A stretch of DNA of 64,000 bases from Xanthobacter autotrophicus Py2 (GTDB taxonomy: Bacteria; Pseudomonadota; Alphaproteobacteria; Rhizobiales; Xanthobacteraceae), in the NCBI GenBank assembly GCA_000017645.1, contig CP000781.1, positions 4,947,501 through 5,011,500 of the forward strand. Direction: 5' to 3'. The translations under genes and the position numbers were made by a program. Positions 19,649 to 28,659 of the stretch are shown here, in pieces (the first letter of the stretch is position 1; every line of letters starts with the position of its first letter). The notes below the pieces were generated by a model. That model saw only the letters and a program-made list of their open reading frames with translations. It ran no database searches and had not been told where the DNA came from.

Positions 19649-20899
19649 ATGACCACTCAGACCTTCCGCTCCGACTTCCTGCGCACGCTCCACGAGCGCG
19701 GCTACATCCACCAGTGCTCGGACCTCGAGCGGCTCGACGCCAAGGCCGCGGAAGGGCCCATCACCGCCTATATCGGCTTCGACGCCACCGCCTCCAGCCT
19801 CCATGCCGGGCACCTCCTGTCCATCATGATGCTGCGCACACTCCAGCGCACCGGGCACAACCCCATCGCGCTCATGGGCGGCGGCACCACCAAGATCGGC
19901 GACCCGTCCGGCAAGGACGAGGCCCGCAAGATGCTGACCGACCAGCAGATCGAGGACAACATCGCCTCTATCCGCAAGGTGTTCGCGCGCTTCCTCGATT
20001 TCGGGGCGGGCGCGAAGATGGAGAACAACGCGTCCTGGCTCGACGAGCTGAAATACATCCCGCTGCTGCGCGAGGTGGGGCCGCACTTCACCATCAACCG
20101 CATGCTCACCTTCGATTCGGTGAAGCTGCGGCTGGAACGCGAGCAGCCGCTCACCTTCCTCGAATTCAACTACATGATCCTGCAGGCCTACGACTTCGTG
20201 GAGCTGAACGCCCGCCACGGCTGCATCCTGCAGATGGGCGGCTCGGACCAGTGGGGCAATATCGTCAACGGCATGGAGCTGGGCCGGCGCATGCGCGGGG
20301 CCGACCTGTTCGCGCTGACGACGCCGCTGCTCACCACCTCCTCCGGCGCCAAGATGGGCAAGACCGCCGGCGGCGCGGTGTGGCTCGATGCCGACCTGCT
20401 GTCGCCTTACGAATACTGGCAGTACTGGCGCAACGCCGGCGACGCCGACGTGGAGCGCTTCCTGAAGCTCTTCACCGAGCTGCCGCTGGACGAGATCGCC
20501 CGCCTCGCCGCGCTGGAAGGCCAGGAGATCAACCACGCCAAGGAAGTGCTGGCCACCGAGGCCACTGCGCTGCTGCATGGCCGCGAGGCCGCCGAGAAGG
20601 CGAAGGAGACCTCCCGCGCCACCTTCGCCGACGGCGCGCTGGCGGTGGACCTGCCCACGGTGGAAGTGCCGCGCGCGACGCTGGAGGCTGGCCTTCCCGT
20701 CGCCAAAGCCTTCGTGGATGCCGGCCTCGTCGCCTCCACCAGCGAGGCGCGTCGCCAGATCAAGGGTGGCGGCCTGAAGGTGAACGATGTGACTGTCACC
20801 GACGAGAAGGCTGTGATCGATCTCGGTGCGCTGACGCCGGAAGGCGTGGTGAAGCTCTCGCTGGGCAAGAAGAAGCACGTGCTGCTGAAGCCGGTGTGA
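19649..20899 (+). CDS. tyrS: Tyrosyl-tRNA synthetase
   Basis: 416 residues. It charges tRNA-Tyr. It is a class I synthetase with the HIGH variant HAGH (H52-H55) and the KMSKS variant KMGKT near residue 237. The tyrosine-binding [10 protein letters not shown] and GGSDQWGNI segments are present. A C-terminal S4 RNA-binding domain (about 345-415) ends in [13 protein letters not shown]. Normal length; the start is supported by the conserved N-terminus. Confidence 0.96.
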
Positions 20900-20933
20900 G
20901 GACACGCACCCCGGACGCATGCCCGGACGCAAT

Positions 20934-20969
20934 CTCGTCCCCTCTCCCGCCCGAACTCGGCTGGTGCCG
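20934..20969. repeat. Short repeat shared with 63659-63691
   Basis: CTCGTCC..CGCCCGAAC, then CGGCTGGTGCCG, matches the copy at 63659-63691 with a 3-bp gap and one or two changes. Both copies lie in host intergenic DNA, one on each side of the prophage. Confidence 0.5.
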
Positions 20970-21059
20970 CGTTCGGTGCCCAAGAGCCAAAGCCGGATGT
21001 TTCCGGTTTCGGAGCGGCGGGTGAGCGACTGGCCGGCGCTTCCCCAGCCGTCTCCCCAT

Positions 21060-21163
21060 CGTCGCCCTCCGGCTTGACGGGAGGGCCCAACCCGCCGCTT
21101 GTCCAAACCCGGCAGCCTTGCCCTGGCCGGGCCATGGGCCGTCCGGCCAAGCCGGACGGCGAC
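21060..21163. repeat. Palindromic intergenic repeat, copy 2
   Basis: Second copy of the element at 18171. It begins CGTCGCCCTCCGGCTTGAC and ends GCCAAGCCGGACGGCGAC, with inverted outer arms. The two copies share ends and the GGCCGGGCCATGG core but differ in the middle and by about 10 bp in length. Confidence 0.75.
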
Positions 21164-21307
21164 AGTGCTCTCTCTTCCTGAGGCGCCTCTCTCCCCCCGC
21201 ACCCTGCTTCGGCCACAAAGTCGCGGGATTGACGGAGCGCGGGCGCTCGGTTACGCGCCAGCCCTTCGCACAGCTCCCATCTTGCCCAAGAGAAACCCGC
21301 CTGCCCC

Positions 21308-22657
21308 ATGGCCGATACCGTCCTGAACTCCGCGCCATCCAAGGCTGCGCCCCGCATCTCCTTCGTCTCGCTGGGCTGCCCCAAGGCACTGGTGGATTCA
21401 GAACGCATCGTCACCCGGCTGCGCGCGGAAGGCTATGAGCTGACCAAGACCCACCAGGGCGCGGACCTCGTGGTGGTGAACACCTGCGGCTTCCTCGACA
21501 GCGCCAAGGCGGAAAGCCTCAATGCCATCGGCGAGGCGCTGGCCGAGAATGGCAAGGTGGTGGTCACCGGCTGCATGGGCGCCGAGCCCGAGCAGATCCG
21601 CGAGGTCCACCCGAGCGTCCTCGCCATCACCGGCCCGCAGCAATACGAGAGCGTGCTCGCCGCCGTGCACGAGGCGGTGCCGCCGGCCCACGATCCCTTC
21701 CTCGACCTCGTGCCCGCCGAGGGCGTCAAGCTCACGCCCCGCCACTATGCCTATCTCAAGATTTCCGAGGGCTGCTCCAACCGCTGCACCTTCTGCATCA
21801 TCCCCAAGCTGCGCGGCGACCTGGTCTCGCGCCCGGCGGGGGACGTGCTGCGGGAGGCCGAGCGGCTGGTGAAGGCGGGCGTGAAGGAACTGCTCGTCAT
21901 CTCGCAGGACACCTCCGCCTATGGCGTTGACCTGCGCTACGCCACCAGCCCGTGGGGCGACAAGGAAGTCGCCGCCCGCTTCCTGGATCTGGCCGGCGCG
22001 CTGGGGGACCTCGGCGCATGGGTGCGCCTGCACTACGTCTACCCCTACCCGCACGTGGATGCGGTGATGGAGTTGATGGCCGCCGGCAAGGTGCTGCCCT
22101 ATCTCGACATCCCGTTCCAGCATGCCAGCCCCACCGTGCTGAAGCGCATGAAGCGCCCGGCCTCGCAGGAAAAGACGCTGGCCCGCATCCAGGCGTGGCG
22201 CGCGGCGGTGCCGGACCTCACGCTGCGCTCCACCTTCATCGTCGGCTTCCCCGGCGAGACCGAGGCGGAGTTCGAGGAACTGCTCGGCTTCCTCGAAGAG
22301 GCGGAGATCGACCGCGCCGGCTGCTTCAAGTTCGAGCCGGTGCGCGGGGCCGATGCCAATGCGCTGGAAAACCCCGTGCCCGACGCGGTGAAGGCAGAAC
22401 GCTACGACCGCTTCATGCGCACCCAGCAGAAGGTTTCCGCCCGGCGCCTGAAGCGCAAGGTGGGCACCCGCCAGAGCGTGATCATCGATACCGTGACGCC
22501 CGACGGCGGCATCGGCCGCACCAAGGGCGACGCGCCGGAGATCGACGGCACGGTGAAGGTGTTCGCCCGCCGTCCGCTGCGCGTGGGCGAGATCGCCACC
22601 GTGAAGATCGAGGCGGCCGGGCCTTACGACCTCTCCGGCACCGCCGTGGGGTTCTGA
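21308..22657 (+). CDS. rimO: Ribosomal protein uS12 methylthiotransferase RimO
   Basis: 449 residues. It adds a methylthio group to the conserved aspartate of ribosomal protein uS12. It has the N-terminal UPF0004 domain with auxiliary cluster cysteines C24, C60 and C89, the radical-SAM core with C156-x3-C160-x2-C163 (GCSNRCTFC), and a C-terminal TRAM domain. It depends on Fe-S clusters, consistent with but not linked to the suf operon upstream. Normal length. Confidence 0.95.
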   Translation: MADTVLNSAPSKAAPRISFVSLGCPKALVDSERIVTRLRAEGYELTKTHQGADLVVVNTCGFLDSAKAESLNAIGEALAENGKVVVTGCMGAEPEQIREVHPSVLAITGPQQYESVLAAVHEAVPPAHDPFLDLVPAEGVKLTPRHYAYLKISEGCSNRCTFCIIPKLRGDLVSRPAGDVLREAERLVKAGVKELLVISQDTSAYGVDLRYATSPWGDKEVAARFLDLAGALGDLGAWVRLHYVYPYPHVDAVMELMAAGKVLPYLDIPFQHASPTVLKRMKRPASQEKTLARIQAWRAAVPDLTLRSTFIVGFPGETEAEFEELLGFLEEAEIDRAGCFKFEPVRGADANALENPVPDAVKAERYDRFMRTQQKVSARRLKRKVGTRQSVIIDTVTPDGGIGRTKGDAPEIDGTVKVFARRPLRVGEIATVKIEAAGPYDLSGTAVGF

Positions 22658-22669
22658 GGGGCGCGCCCC

Positions 22670-23131
22670 TCAGGGCGTGGCCGGCTCCAGCTCCGCCGCC
22701 ACGCGCTCCAGAATATCCGCCGCGGCGGATATCTCCGCCTCCGTCACCGTGAGCGGCGGCACGAAGGCCAGCACGTTGCCGAGCGGGCGGACGACAAGCC
22801 CCGCCCCGGCAAGGCGCGCCGCCAGATCCTCGGCCGGCACGGCGCACACGAGCCCCTGCGCCAGCCCGGTGCCGACAAGTCCGCTGAACAGGTCCGACCG
22901 CCGGTAGCGCAGGGTCGCGAGGCGGTCTTCCAGAAGCCAGCCGAGGCCCTGCACCCGCCCCTCGAAGCCCGGGGCAAAGGCCGCTTCCAGAATGCCGGCC
23001 GTTTCGGCCAGAGCGTCCTGCGTCGTCGCAGGCAGGGTGCCGGGCAAGCCGCGTGCCCATTTGGCGGTGAGCACGAGGGCCGCCAGCGGCAGGCCTCCCC
23101 CCTCCCCCACCAGCATGAGATCCGGCGTCAC
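22670..23131 (-). pseudogene. C-terminal part of class III aminotransferase-like gene, split by prophage
   Basis: Encodes the last 150 or so residues of an ArgD-like protein, starting inside the duplicated GTCAC. The matching N-terminal part is at 62949-63532; joined without the phage they give one frame of 346 codons. The expected catalytic segment (in ArgD about A-L-A-K-G-x-G-G-G) reads LMLVGEGGGLPLAAL, so the PLP lysine seems to be replaced. The end NVLAFVPPLTVTEAEI matches the ArgD C-terminus. The fragment has no start of its own outside phage sequence. Confidence 0.9.
23127..23131. repeat. Prophage target-site duplication, left copy
   Basis: GTCAC, directly abutting the phage end TGAAGCG. 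An identical copy abuts the other end at 62949-62953. Mu transposases make 5-bp duplications. Confidence 0.95.
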
Positions 23132-23252
23132 TGAAGCGCGCCACTTGGTTTTGCACGGCGGGACACATGGATTTTCACCGGACAAAGGACCCTCTCAGAG
23201 GTCTGTGAAGCGGCTCTAAGAGGGTCCTTGTAGCGCGCGCGCCCCAAGGGCG
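23132..23252. other. Prophage tail-side end with putative transposase site
   Basis: 121 bp from the phage terminus to the stop of the last gene. GCGGGACACA at 23158-23167 matches, in inverted orientation, the RTCCC-type 10-bp units at the other end (62884-62923), so it is a candidate transposase binding site. The rest is the hairpin at 23185-23229. Confidence 0.6.
23185..23229 (-). terminator. Hairpin closing the tail operon at the phage end
   Basis: Perfect 11-bp arms AAGGACCCTCT (23185-23195) and AGAGGGTCCTT (23219-23229) around a 23-base loop that has a further CAGAG/CTCT pairing. It lies just after the last tail gene, whose transcript would run out into host DNA. Only a short T-run follows on the minus strand, so terminator efficiency is uncertain. 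Confidence 0.6.
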
Positions 23253-23582
23253 TCATCCCTCCGCGGAGATCGGGCTCAACGCCCTCGCTAGAATGGAGCG
23301 CAGCAGGTATCCCTCCAGCGCCCAAATCTTGGAGCGGGCATTGTCGCGGGCGATCCTGCGACCGATCTCCGCGTCGAAGTTCTCCGGACTCGCTGCTGCG
23401 CTTTCCCCCACCACCAGGAAGCCGTTGAGCAAGGTGAGCGCGCACACCGTAAGCGTGGTGCCGGGGAACACGTGATAGGCCTCCCCGACGATCTGGGCGT
23501 CGATGAGGGCGGGCGTCAGGCGCGGCGCGGTGAGCCCCTTCGCCTGGAGTTCGGCTTCCATGGCCGTTTCGTCGTGCGGCAT
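23253..23582 (-). CDS. Gp49-family phage protein
   Basis: 109 residues, matching the Phage_gp49_66 family in order: a helix with TPALIDAQI, a TTLTVCALTLLNGFLVVGES block, SPENFDAEIGRRIARDNARSKIW, and LEGYLLRS. The family is common in Mu-like and other phages with no known function. It is the last gene of the tail operon, 45 bp after the SGNH protein. Confidence 0.85.
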   Translation of the reverse strand: MPHDETAMEAELQAKGLTAPRLTPALIDAQIVGEAYHVFPGTTLTVCALTLLNGFLVVGESAAASPENFDAEIGRRIARDNARSKIWALEGYLLRSILARALSPISAEG

Positions 23583-23627
23583 CTGTTTCCCTTTCTCCGT
23601 GCTGCGGCGGCGTCTTGCGCGCCACTC

Positions 23628-24887
23628 CTAGGCCATCTGGCGCCAGACGCCGAAACGCCGAAGCTTTATCGTGGCGCTGCCGGCACCGGCGAACGAAGCG
23701 ATAAATCGCGCCCCAAACCAACCGCCGGAACCCGCGGAGATCAGGAGACGCTCCGTTTCCGAGACGAAGGTGCCCGCCCCCGCCGGCATGCTAAGGGCAG
23801 ATGCCCCCACGATGCCGTCCTGGGTAACAGTCGTGCCGTTATCACGATTGGCCTCCAAATAGGCCCCCGCGGACTGGAAGTTGTTGTGCCCCGCGACCAA
23901 ATCCCATTCGCAGTTGGCGTAATACCGCTCGCCAAGAATGGCTCGCGCGTTCGCAAAGTCCATGATGAAGGCCACGTCCCCAGCCGCACCGGCAGTGATG
24001 GCGAGCTGGAGATCATTGCCGTAGGCCCCCGCCACCACCGAGCCGACAATGGATGATCCTGCCGGCGCCGTGACTTTGGTGATACCGAGCGGGACGGTCC
24101 CGGTCATGAACTGTGTGCCGCTGGTCCCACCGCTGGAATAGCCGGAGCCGCCCGTGGTGGTGAGGAACAGCGGATTGTCAAAGATCTGAGTGCCGCCGTT
24201 CGCCCAGGTCTGGCCGGCCGAGTAGACGAGACCGTCGCACGGCGGGGCGATCTGCTTGATCAGGTCAGCGAACTTGCTGCCGAGGGTGTATGCCCCCGCC
24301 ATGAGGCCGATGTGCAGGCCGTCGGCCGAATAAGCCGGGTTAACCGTCATGGGCTGTGATGGGTCCATGACGATGGCTGCTGCATCGAACAGGACAGCGT
24401 TGCGGTTCGCGAGGCAATAGTCGCGAACCTGCCGGTTGTAGCGGAACACGGCACCGCGCTGGGCTGCGGTGGCGTAGTTATTCGCACCGGTCTCGGTGAT
24501 GAGGATCACGCCGCGGCCCGTGGCGGTCCATGCGTCGGCCACCGGCTTGATGTTGACCGTGAAGTGATCAACGGTGTCCGAGAGCTGGCCGATGTCGTTG
24601 GCGACGCCGTAGAGGACGAGCCAGTGGCTGTTGCTCGCCAGCGCCGCGGAAACTCGATCAGCCGACAAATACTGGTCTGACCGATAGCCCGAGAACGCCA
24701 GATTGATTTCGCAGCGCATACGCTGACCCGCAAGCCGGAGCGCCATGGCGATGAAATTCGCCCCGGACTTGCGCATCTTGCCGGCGGGATCGAAGTGGAA
24801 CCCCGCCAAGCGGCTGTCGCCCAGGAACACCGCCGAGTTGAGGTTGTAGTGTTTGCTGGCCTTTACGACGTCGCTCAGGATACCCAT
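23628..24887 (-). CDS. Tail-associated SGNH/GDSL hydrolase
   Basis: 419 residues. The N-terminal half carries all four SGNH blocks: S25 in FLGDSRLAGF, G67 in AFSGYRSDQ, N97 in YGVANDIG, and D189/H192 in SADGLHIG. This predicts an esterase or deacetylase. The C-terminal half (about 215-419) is Gly/Ser/Thr-rich beta structure like a tail appendage. Being next to the fibre and fibre-assembly genes, it probably removes acyl groups from surface polysaccharide during adsorption (inference). No signal peptide. Confidence 0.85.
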   Translation of the reverse strand: MGILSDVVKASKHYNLNSAVFLGDSRLAGFHFDPAGKMRKSGANFIAMALRLAGQRMRCEINLAFSGYRSDQYLSADRVSAALASNSHWLVLYGVANDIGQLSDTVDHFTVNIKPVADAWTATGRGVILITETGANNYATAAQRGAVFRYNRQVRDYCLANRNAVLFDAAAIVMDPSQPMTVNPAYSADGLHIGLMAGAYTLGSKFADLIKQIAPPCDGLVYSAGQTWANGGTQIFDNPLFLTTTGGSGYSSGGTSGTQFMTGTVPLGITKVTAPAGSSIVGSVVAGAYGNDLQLAITAGAAGDVAFIMDFANARAILGERYYANCEWDLVAGHNNFQSAGAYLEANRDNGTTVTQDGIVGASALSMPAGAGTFVSETERLLISAGSGGWFGARFIASFAGAGSATIKLRRFGVWRQMA

Positions 24888-24890
24888 CGA

Positions 24891-25463
24891 TCAGCCCTCC
24901 ATCTGGGCAGCAAACGCCGCCTCTACCTGCGCATAGGTGGTGAGATCGCCGGCGGCGATCGCGGCGAGCACGGCCTCCTCGGCGTCGAAACAGTGCTGGG
25001 TGTGCGCCCCCACCAGCAGGCCCAGGGCGACCAGCTGGGCGGGCGTCAGATCGAACCAGCCGCCCCAGCTCTTCCAGCGGGCGGTAGGCGTGCCGGAGCG
25101 CTCCAGATAAGCGAGCGTGGCGGTGATCCGCGCCTGGCTCTCCACGTCCGAGGCGTAGATCACTCCTTCCATCGAGACGCCGGCCGCCTCGGCCACGCGG
25201 CGCTGGTACCCGGCCCAGGTGACCAGCTCGGCCGCCGTGCGGGGCAGCTCGGCGTCCGGAAGCGGCGGCGGCTCGGGCGGTACGACCTCCCAGGCCGCAC
25301 CGGTCCAGCGCGCCCGCTCGCCCTCCGCGATGTCGGGCGGCGCGGTCTCTACGCTGCCGGCCGGCAGCAGGTAGACGCCGGGTTCAAGCGGCGATTCCCA
25401 GGCCTGACCCTCACCGACATAAAAGCCGGTCAGGTCATACTGGTGAACGATGCGATACTGCAC
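24891..25463 (-). CDS. Tail fibre assembly protein, DUF4376 type
   Basis: 190 residues from a GTG at 25463 with GAGGGGG seven bases upstream; no ATG is available. A short N-terminal beta region (YDLTGFYVGEGQAWESP) precedes a Pro-rich linker (about 75-90) and a helical DUF4376-like domain with VTWAGYQRRVAEAAGV and WFDLTPAQLVALG. Such proteins chaperone or cap the fibre. It lies between the fibre and SGNH genes in the same operon. Confidence 0.8.
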   Translation of the reverse strand: MQYRIVHQYDLTGFYVGEGQAWESPLEPGVYLLPAGSVETAPPDIAEGERARWTGAAWEVVPPEPPPLPDAELPRTAAELVTWAGYQRRVAEAAGVSMEGVIYASDVESQARITATLAYLERSGTPTARWKSWGGWFDLTPAQLVALGLLVGAHTQHCFDAEEAVLAAIAAGDLTTYAQVEAAFAAQMEG

Positions 25464-25473
25464 GAACACCCCC

Positions 25474-26952
25474 TCAGAAGTAGATGATGGGCAAATACGC
25501 CCGGTTTTTTGGGCGCGCCTCAGCTCCGCCCGATGACGCCACCCTTTGCGTGGTGCTGCCGCTGTCCTGCAGGGCGAAGCCCGCGCCGCCGGCGGTGAAG
25601 ACGCCGCTGACCGTCTGCCGGGCATGGTCGTGGCTCTTGTTGTCGTCGGCCTGCTCAGAGCCGAAGACGCGGCCTGTGTCGTACCCGCGGCCGTTGTCCC
25701 AGCCGCGCACGAAGATGCCGAGATCATTGGGGACGCCGAACGTCGTGGCTCCGTCCCCTGCGCCGAAGGTCGTGCCGATGACCGCGAACAGCGATGCATA
25801 GACGGTGCGCGAAAGCGTCGCGCCATTGCGCACCAGGGCGCCGGAAGGCGGGGTGCTGGCCGGCCACATGGCAATGGTGCCGGGCCGGGGTCGGCCGGAC
25901 TGGAGGAGGCGGAAGGAAGCCCCGTCATAGACGAGGACCACCATCTCGCCCGCCACCAGGTCGCCGGCGATGACGGCGGTGCCGTCCCGACGCAGGATGG
26001 ACTTCGCGCCGAGGGTGCTGACGTTGATGGTGGCGCCGCCCGTGTTGTCGGCCAGCACCTTGAGGGACAGCATCAGCCCCTCGAAATAGCTCACCAGGGC
26101 GGGCGTCGGCGCGGCGGTGATGATGTCGCCGGTGCCGGCGGCTGCCACATAGATGATCTCGCCGCGCGGCGGGCTCACGCCGGCGCACCGGAACGCGGCG
26201 CCGTCATAGATCATCAGGGCGACCTGGCCGGCCACCATGTCGCCGGCGCGCAGGGCCGAGCCGTCCGAGCGCAGCACAGACTTGGCGCCAAGGGCGTTGA
26301 CGTTGATGGTGGCCGCGCCGGTGTTGGTGGCGGCGATCTTGACCTCGATCGCCAGGCCGTTGCCGAGCTGGGGCAGTGCCGGGGCGAAGGTGGCCACCAG
26401 CGCATTGGCGCTGCCGGTGGCCGCCACGTAGGGCAGGATCGGCAGGCCCGTCGCGCCGCTCTGCGGCGTGTGGACCAGCTGCCACGCCGCGCCATCGTAG
26501 CTGATCTGCACCATGCCCCCGGCGGGCAGGTCGCCCGCCTGCAGGGCGGAGCCGTCGCGCCGCACGATCGCAAGCGCTCCGCCGCCATTGATGTTGAGCG
26601 TGGCGGCGCCAGTGTTGCTGGTAGCCACCTTGATCAGCAGGCTGAGGCCGGTGGCCAGCGTCGGCGCCGGCGTGACCGCCAGCGTCAGGGCGTTGGCGGT
26701 GCCGCCGGCGGCCGCATAGGTCCAGATGCCCTGCTGCACCAACCTGCGCAGCACCTCCGCGATCTGGGCGCGATCGGCATCCGAGGGCACGAGCCCGCCT
26801 TCTTCGATGACCGCGAGCAACTCCTCCTGGACGGCATTCGCCCAGCCTGCCGTCAGCCGGGTGCCGGGCAACCCGGCATTGGTATCGCGGCCCCGGAAGC
26901 CCCGCTTGCCGCCGCCGAGATCGGCCGTGTTGGTGCCGGTAATGCGGTCCAT
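25474..26952 (-). CDS. Tail fibre protein with three repeats and a collar domain
   Basis: 492 residues. The N-terminus attaches to the baseplate. Three homologous modules of about 80-90 residues follow (about 75-165, 170-255, 265-350), each with NTGxATxNxxxLGAKS, R-x-DG-x-A-x-x-AGD and YDGAxFR motifs. A phage tail collar domain comes next (MWPASTPPSGALVRNGATLSR, then FGVPNDLGIFVRGWDNG), ending in NRAYLPIIYF. It is the likely receptor-binding protein. Confidence 0.88.
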   Translation of the reverse strand: MDRITGTNTADLGGGKRGFRGRDTNAGLPGTRLTAGWANAVQEELLAVIEEGGLVPSDADRAQIAEVLRRLVQQGIWTYAAAGGTANALTLAVTPAPTLATGLSLLIKVATSNTGAATLNINGGGALAIVRRDGSALQAGDLPAGGMVQISYDGAAWQLVHTPQSGATGLPILPYVAATGSANALVATFAPALPQLGNGLAIEVKIAATNTGAATINVNALGAKSVLRSDGSALRAGDMVAGQVALMIYDGAAFRCAGVSPPRGEIIYVAAAGTGDIITAAPTPALVSYFEGLMLSLKVLADNTGGATINVSTLGAKSILRRDGTAVIAGDLVAGEMVVLVYDGASFRLLQSGRPRPGTIAMWPASTPPSGALVRNGATLSRTVYASLFAVIGTTFGAGDGATTFGVPNDLGIFVRGWDNGRGYDTGRVFGSEQADDNKSHDHARQTVSGVFTAGGAGFALQDSGSTTQRVASSGGAEARPKNRAYLPIIYF

Positions 26953-26955
26953 GGA

Positions 26956-27561
26956 TCAGCCCTCCTCGCCGGGCAGGTACGTGAAGACGACACGGGTGTG
27001 CGCGGGGGCGGCCCGCATGATGTCGCACTCGATGTCGGCCAGGGTGAAGTCGTAGAGCAGCTCGTCTGCACCGGACTCGTCGACGATGAAGTCGGTCCAG
27101 GAGCCGAGCGGGATCTGGACGGTCCAGATGAATTGCTCGGGTGGCTCCACCAGCTCGAAGTCCACCTCGACCGCATCCACCTCGCTGAGGTGGACCTCCT
27201 CGATGGTGATGGCGACGCCGCGCTTGGCCGCGAGCCCGACGAAATAGGGGATCGACTGGCCGCCGCGGGCCGTCCAGCGCTGGTGGGCGAACTGCTGGCG
27301 TGCCGGCAGGTTCATGGTGGAGACGTCGCGCCCGCACGGGTCCGCCCCCAGCACGCGCTCGAAGTCCGGCAGGCAGAGCACCGCCGTGCGCGGATCGAAC
27401 TCGTCGACCATCGCCTCGGCGGTCGCCTCGACGTCTGCCAGCAGGCCCGCGAACGCCTCCACCACGGCGGCGATCACGCCGCCCGGCACCGGAGCGATCA
27501 CGTCGCTCGGCCAGTACAGGGACAACCCCTCGCGCTGGATGGTCTCGGCCGAGCGGCTCAT
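26956..27561 (-). CDS. Baseplate protein, Mu gp48 / YmfQ (DUF2313) family
   Basis: 201 residues. DUF2313 pattern: an N-terminal helix with LYWPSDV, a middle block EFDPRTAVLCLPDFERVLGAD, and a C-terminal half ending in VVFTYLPGEEG. In Mu this gene lies between gp47 and the fibre, as here. It connects baseplate wedge and fibres. The start overlaps the gp47-like stop (ATGA). Confidence 0.88.
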   Translation of the reverse strand: MSRSAETIQREGLSLYWPSDVIAPVPGGVIAAVVEAFAGLLADVEATAEAMVDEFDPRTAVLCLPDFERVLGADPCGRDVSTMNLPARQQFAHQRWTARGGQSIPYFVGLAAKRGVAITIEEVHLSEVDAVEVDFELVEPPEQFIWTVQIPLGSWTDFIVDESGADELLYDFTLADIECDIMRAAPAHTRVVFTYLPGEEG

Positions 27562-28658
27562 GGCAGCGCCGCCCAGGTGAGCGCGCCGGGCACCGGCAGC
27601 TGGATGTCGGTGGGCACTACGTCGGCGGCCGGCACCGACAGCTCATGGCGGTACTCGCCCGAGGCGGCGGAGATCGCCTCCGACAGGCGCGAGCGATAGA
27701 GCCGCGCGCCAATGTCCGCGTCGGCCGCGAAATGGGTCAGGATCGCCGCGTTGACCGCCTGCCGCACCCGCGCCTCGTCGGGATCGACCGCGAGGGTGAT
27801 GGGCACCGCGAGCAGCTCGACGGCAACCATGATCACCTCAGCGGTCACCGGGCGGAGACCTTCGAGGTGCGCCGCCATGGCTTCCAGCTCCGCCGGCGTC
27901 GGAACGCGCGGCAGGGCGGCGGTGCCCATGGCCACGCACACCCCGACCGTGCCCTCGCCGACCCAGTTGGGCAGGGTACGCACCCGCGCCGCAGCGAAGG
28001 TGTTTTGAACCCACTTGGGATAGTCGCTCTTGGCGCCGCCATGGGCCGGCTCGCGGATCTCGGCGAGCAACCGGGCCAGCAGCGACGCGAGGCTCTCGAT
28101 GGCCGCGCCGCCGGTGAGCCCGTCCGCATCGACCACGGCCTCCTGCGGATTGAGCCCGTCGATGTCGGTCTGGAAGGACAGCCTTGTGTCGGCCGCCGCA
28201 TTGCCATCGGCGCCCGCATCGAGCGCGCGGACCGTGATGGTGGCGGTGCCGGCTACGATGGTGGCGCCTGCGGTCACCGTGTAGAGCAGGCCGCCCGCGC
28301 CCACGAGGACCGCATCAATGGGCACGGCAGTGCCGTTGGCGCCGGCGACAGTCGCGTATCCGATGGCCCGCGTTGCGGGCCTGCGGGTCACGCCCCAGAT
28401 CGAGGCATGACGCACCAGGTACTCGGCCTCGGCGGTGTCGGGAAAGAGCTGATCGCCCCACCAGCGCAGATGCAGGTGCAGCTCGTAGACGAGCATGACC
28501 ATGACGCGGATGGTCGCCGCGATCATGCCCCGCGGCGAGCGCACGGACCGGGAGATCGCAGCCGGATCGACATTGGGACGGGCCTTGCGCAGCGCCGCCT
28601 CCATCAAGGCTTCCGCGCGCCGGGTCAGATCGGCCGGTGTCTTGAGGGGGAAAGGCAT
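27558..28658 (-). CDS. Baseplate J-like protein (Mu gp47)
   Basis: 366 residues from the ATG at 28658. It has the baseplate wedge J pattern: an N-terminal helical region with SRSVRSPRGMIAATIRV, LVRHASIWGVTRRPAT, the beta strand-rich GYATVAGANGTAVPIDAVL, and a G-G-A-K-S-D-Y-P-K-W motif before a C-terminal alpha/beta part. It is part of the contractile tail baseplate, in order between gp46 and gp48. Confidence 0.9.
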   Translation of the reverse strand: MPFPLKTPADLTRRAEALMEAALRKARPNVDPAAISRSVRSPRGMIAATIRVMVMLVYELHLHLRWWGDQLFPDTAEAEYLVRHASIWGVTRRPATRAIGYATVAGANGTAVPIDAVLVGAGGLLYTVTAGATIVAGTATITVRALDAGADGNAAADTRLSFQTDIDGLNPQEAVVDADGLTGGAAIESLASLLARLLAEIREPAHGGAKSDYPKWVQNTFAAARVRTLPNWVGEGTVGVCVAMGTAALPRVPTPAELEAMAAHLEGLRPVTAEVIMVAVELLAVPITLAVDPDEARVRQAVNAAILTHFAADADIGARLYRSRLSEAISAASGEYRHELSVPAADVVPTDIQLPVPGALTWAALP

Positions 28659-28659
28659 G

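Larger units (their letters stand above)
20900..21307. other. 408-bp intergenic region with a palindromic repeat
   Basis: Between tyrS and rimO, both on the + strand. It holds a roughly 35-bp repeat (20934-20969) that recurs at 63659-63691, then the palindromic element 21060-21163. No coding frame is supported. The rimO promoter is presumably in the last 140 bp. Confidence 0.5.

Noticed and set aside
22670..23185. The minus-strand frame from 23185 as an intact gene
   Set aside because: Its first 18 codons are phage-end sequence; the host homology begins exactly at the duplicated GTCAC, so it is a truncated fragment.
25546..27699. 717-codon open frame on the + strand
   Set aside because: Antisense to tail fibre and gp48-like genes; an Ala/Gly/Arg/Asp-rich shadow.
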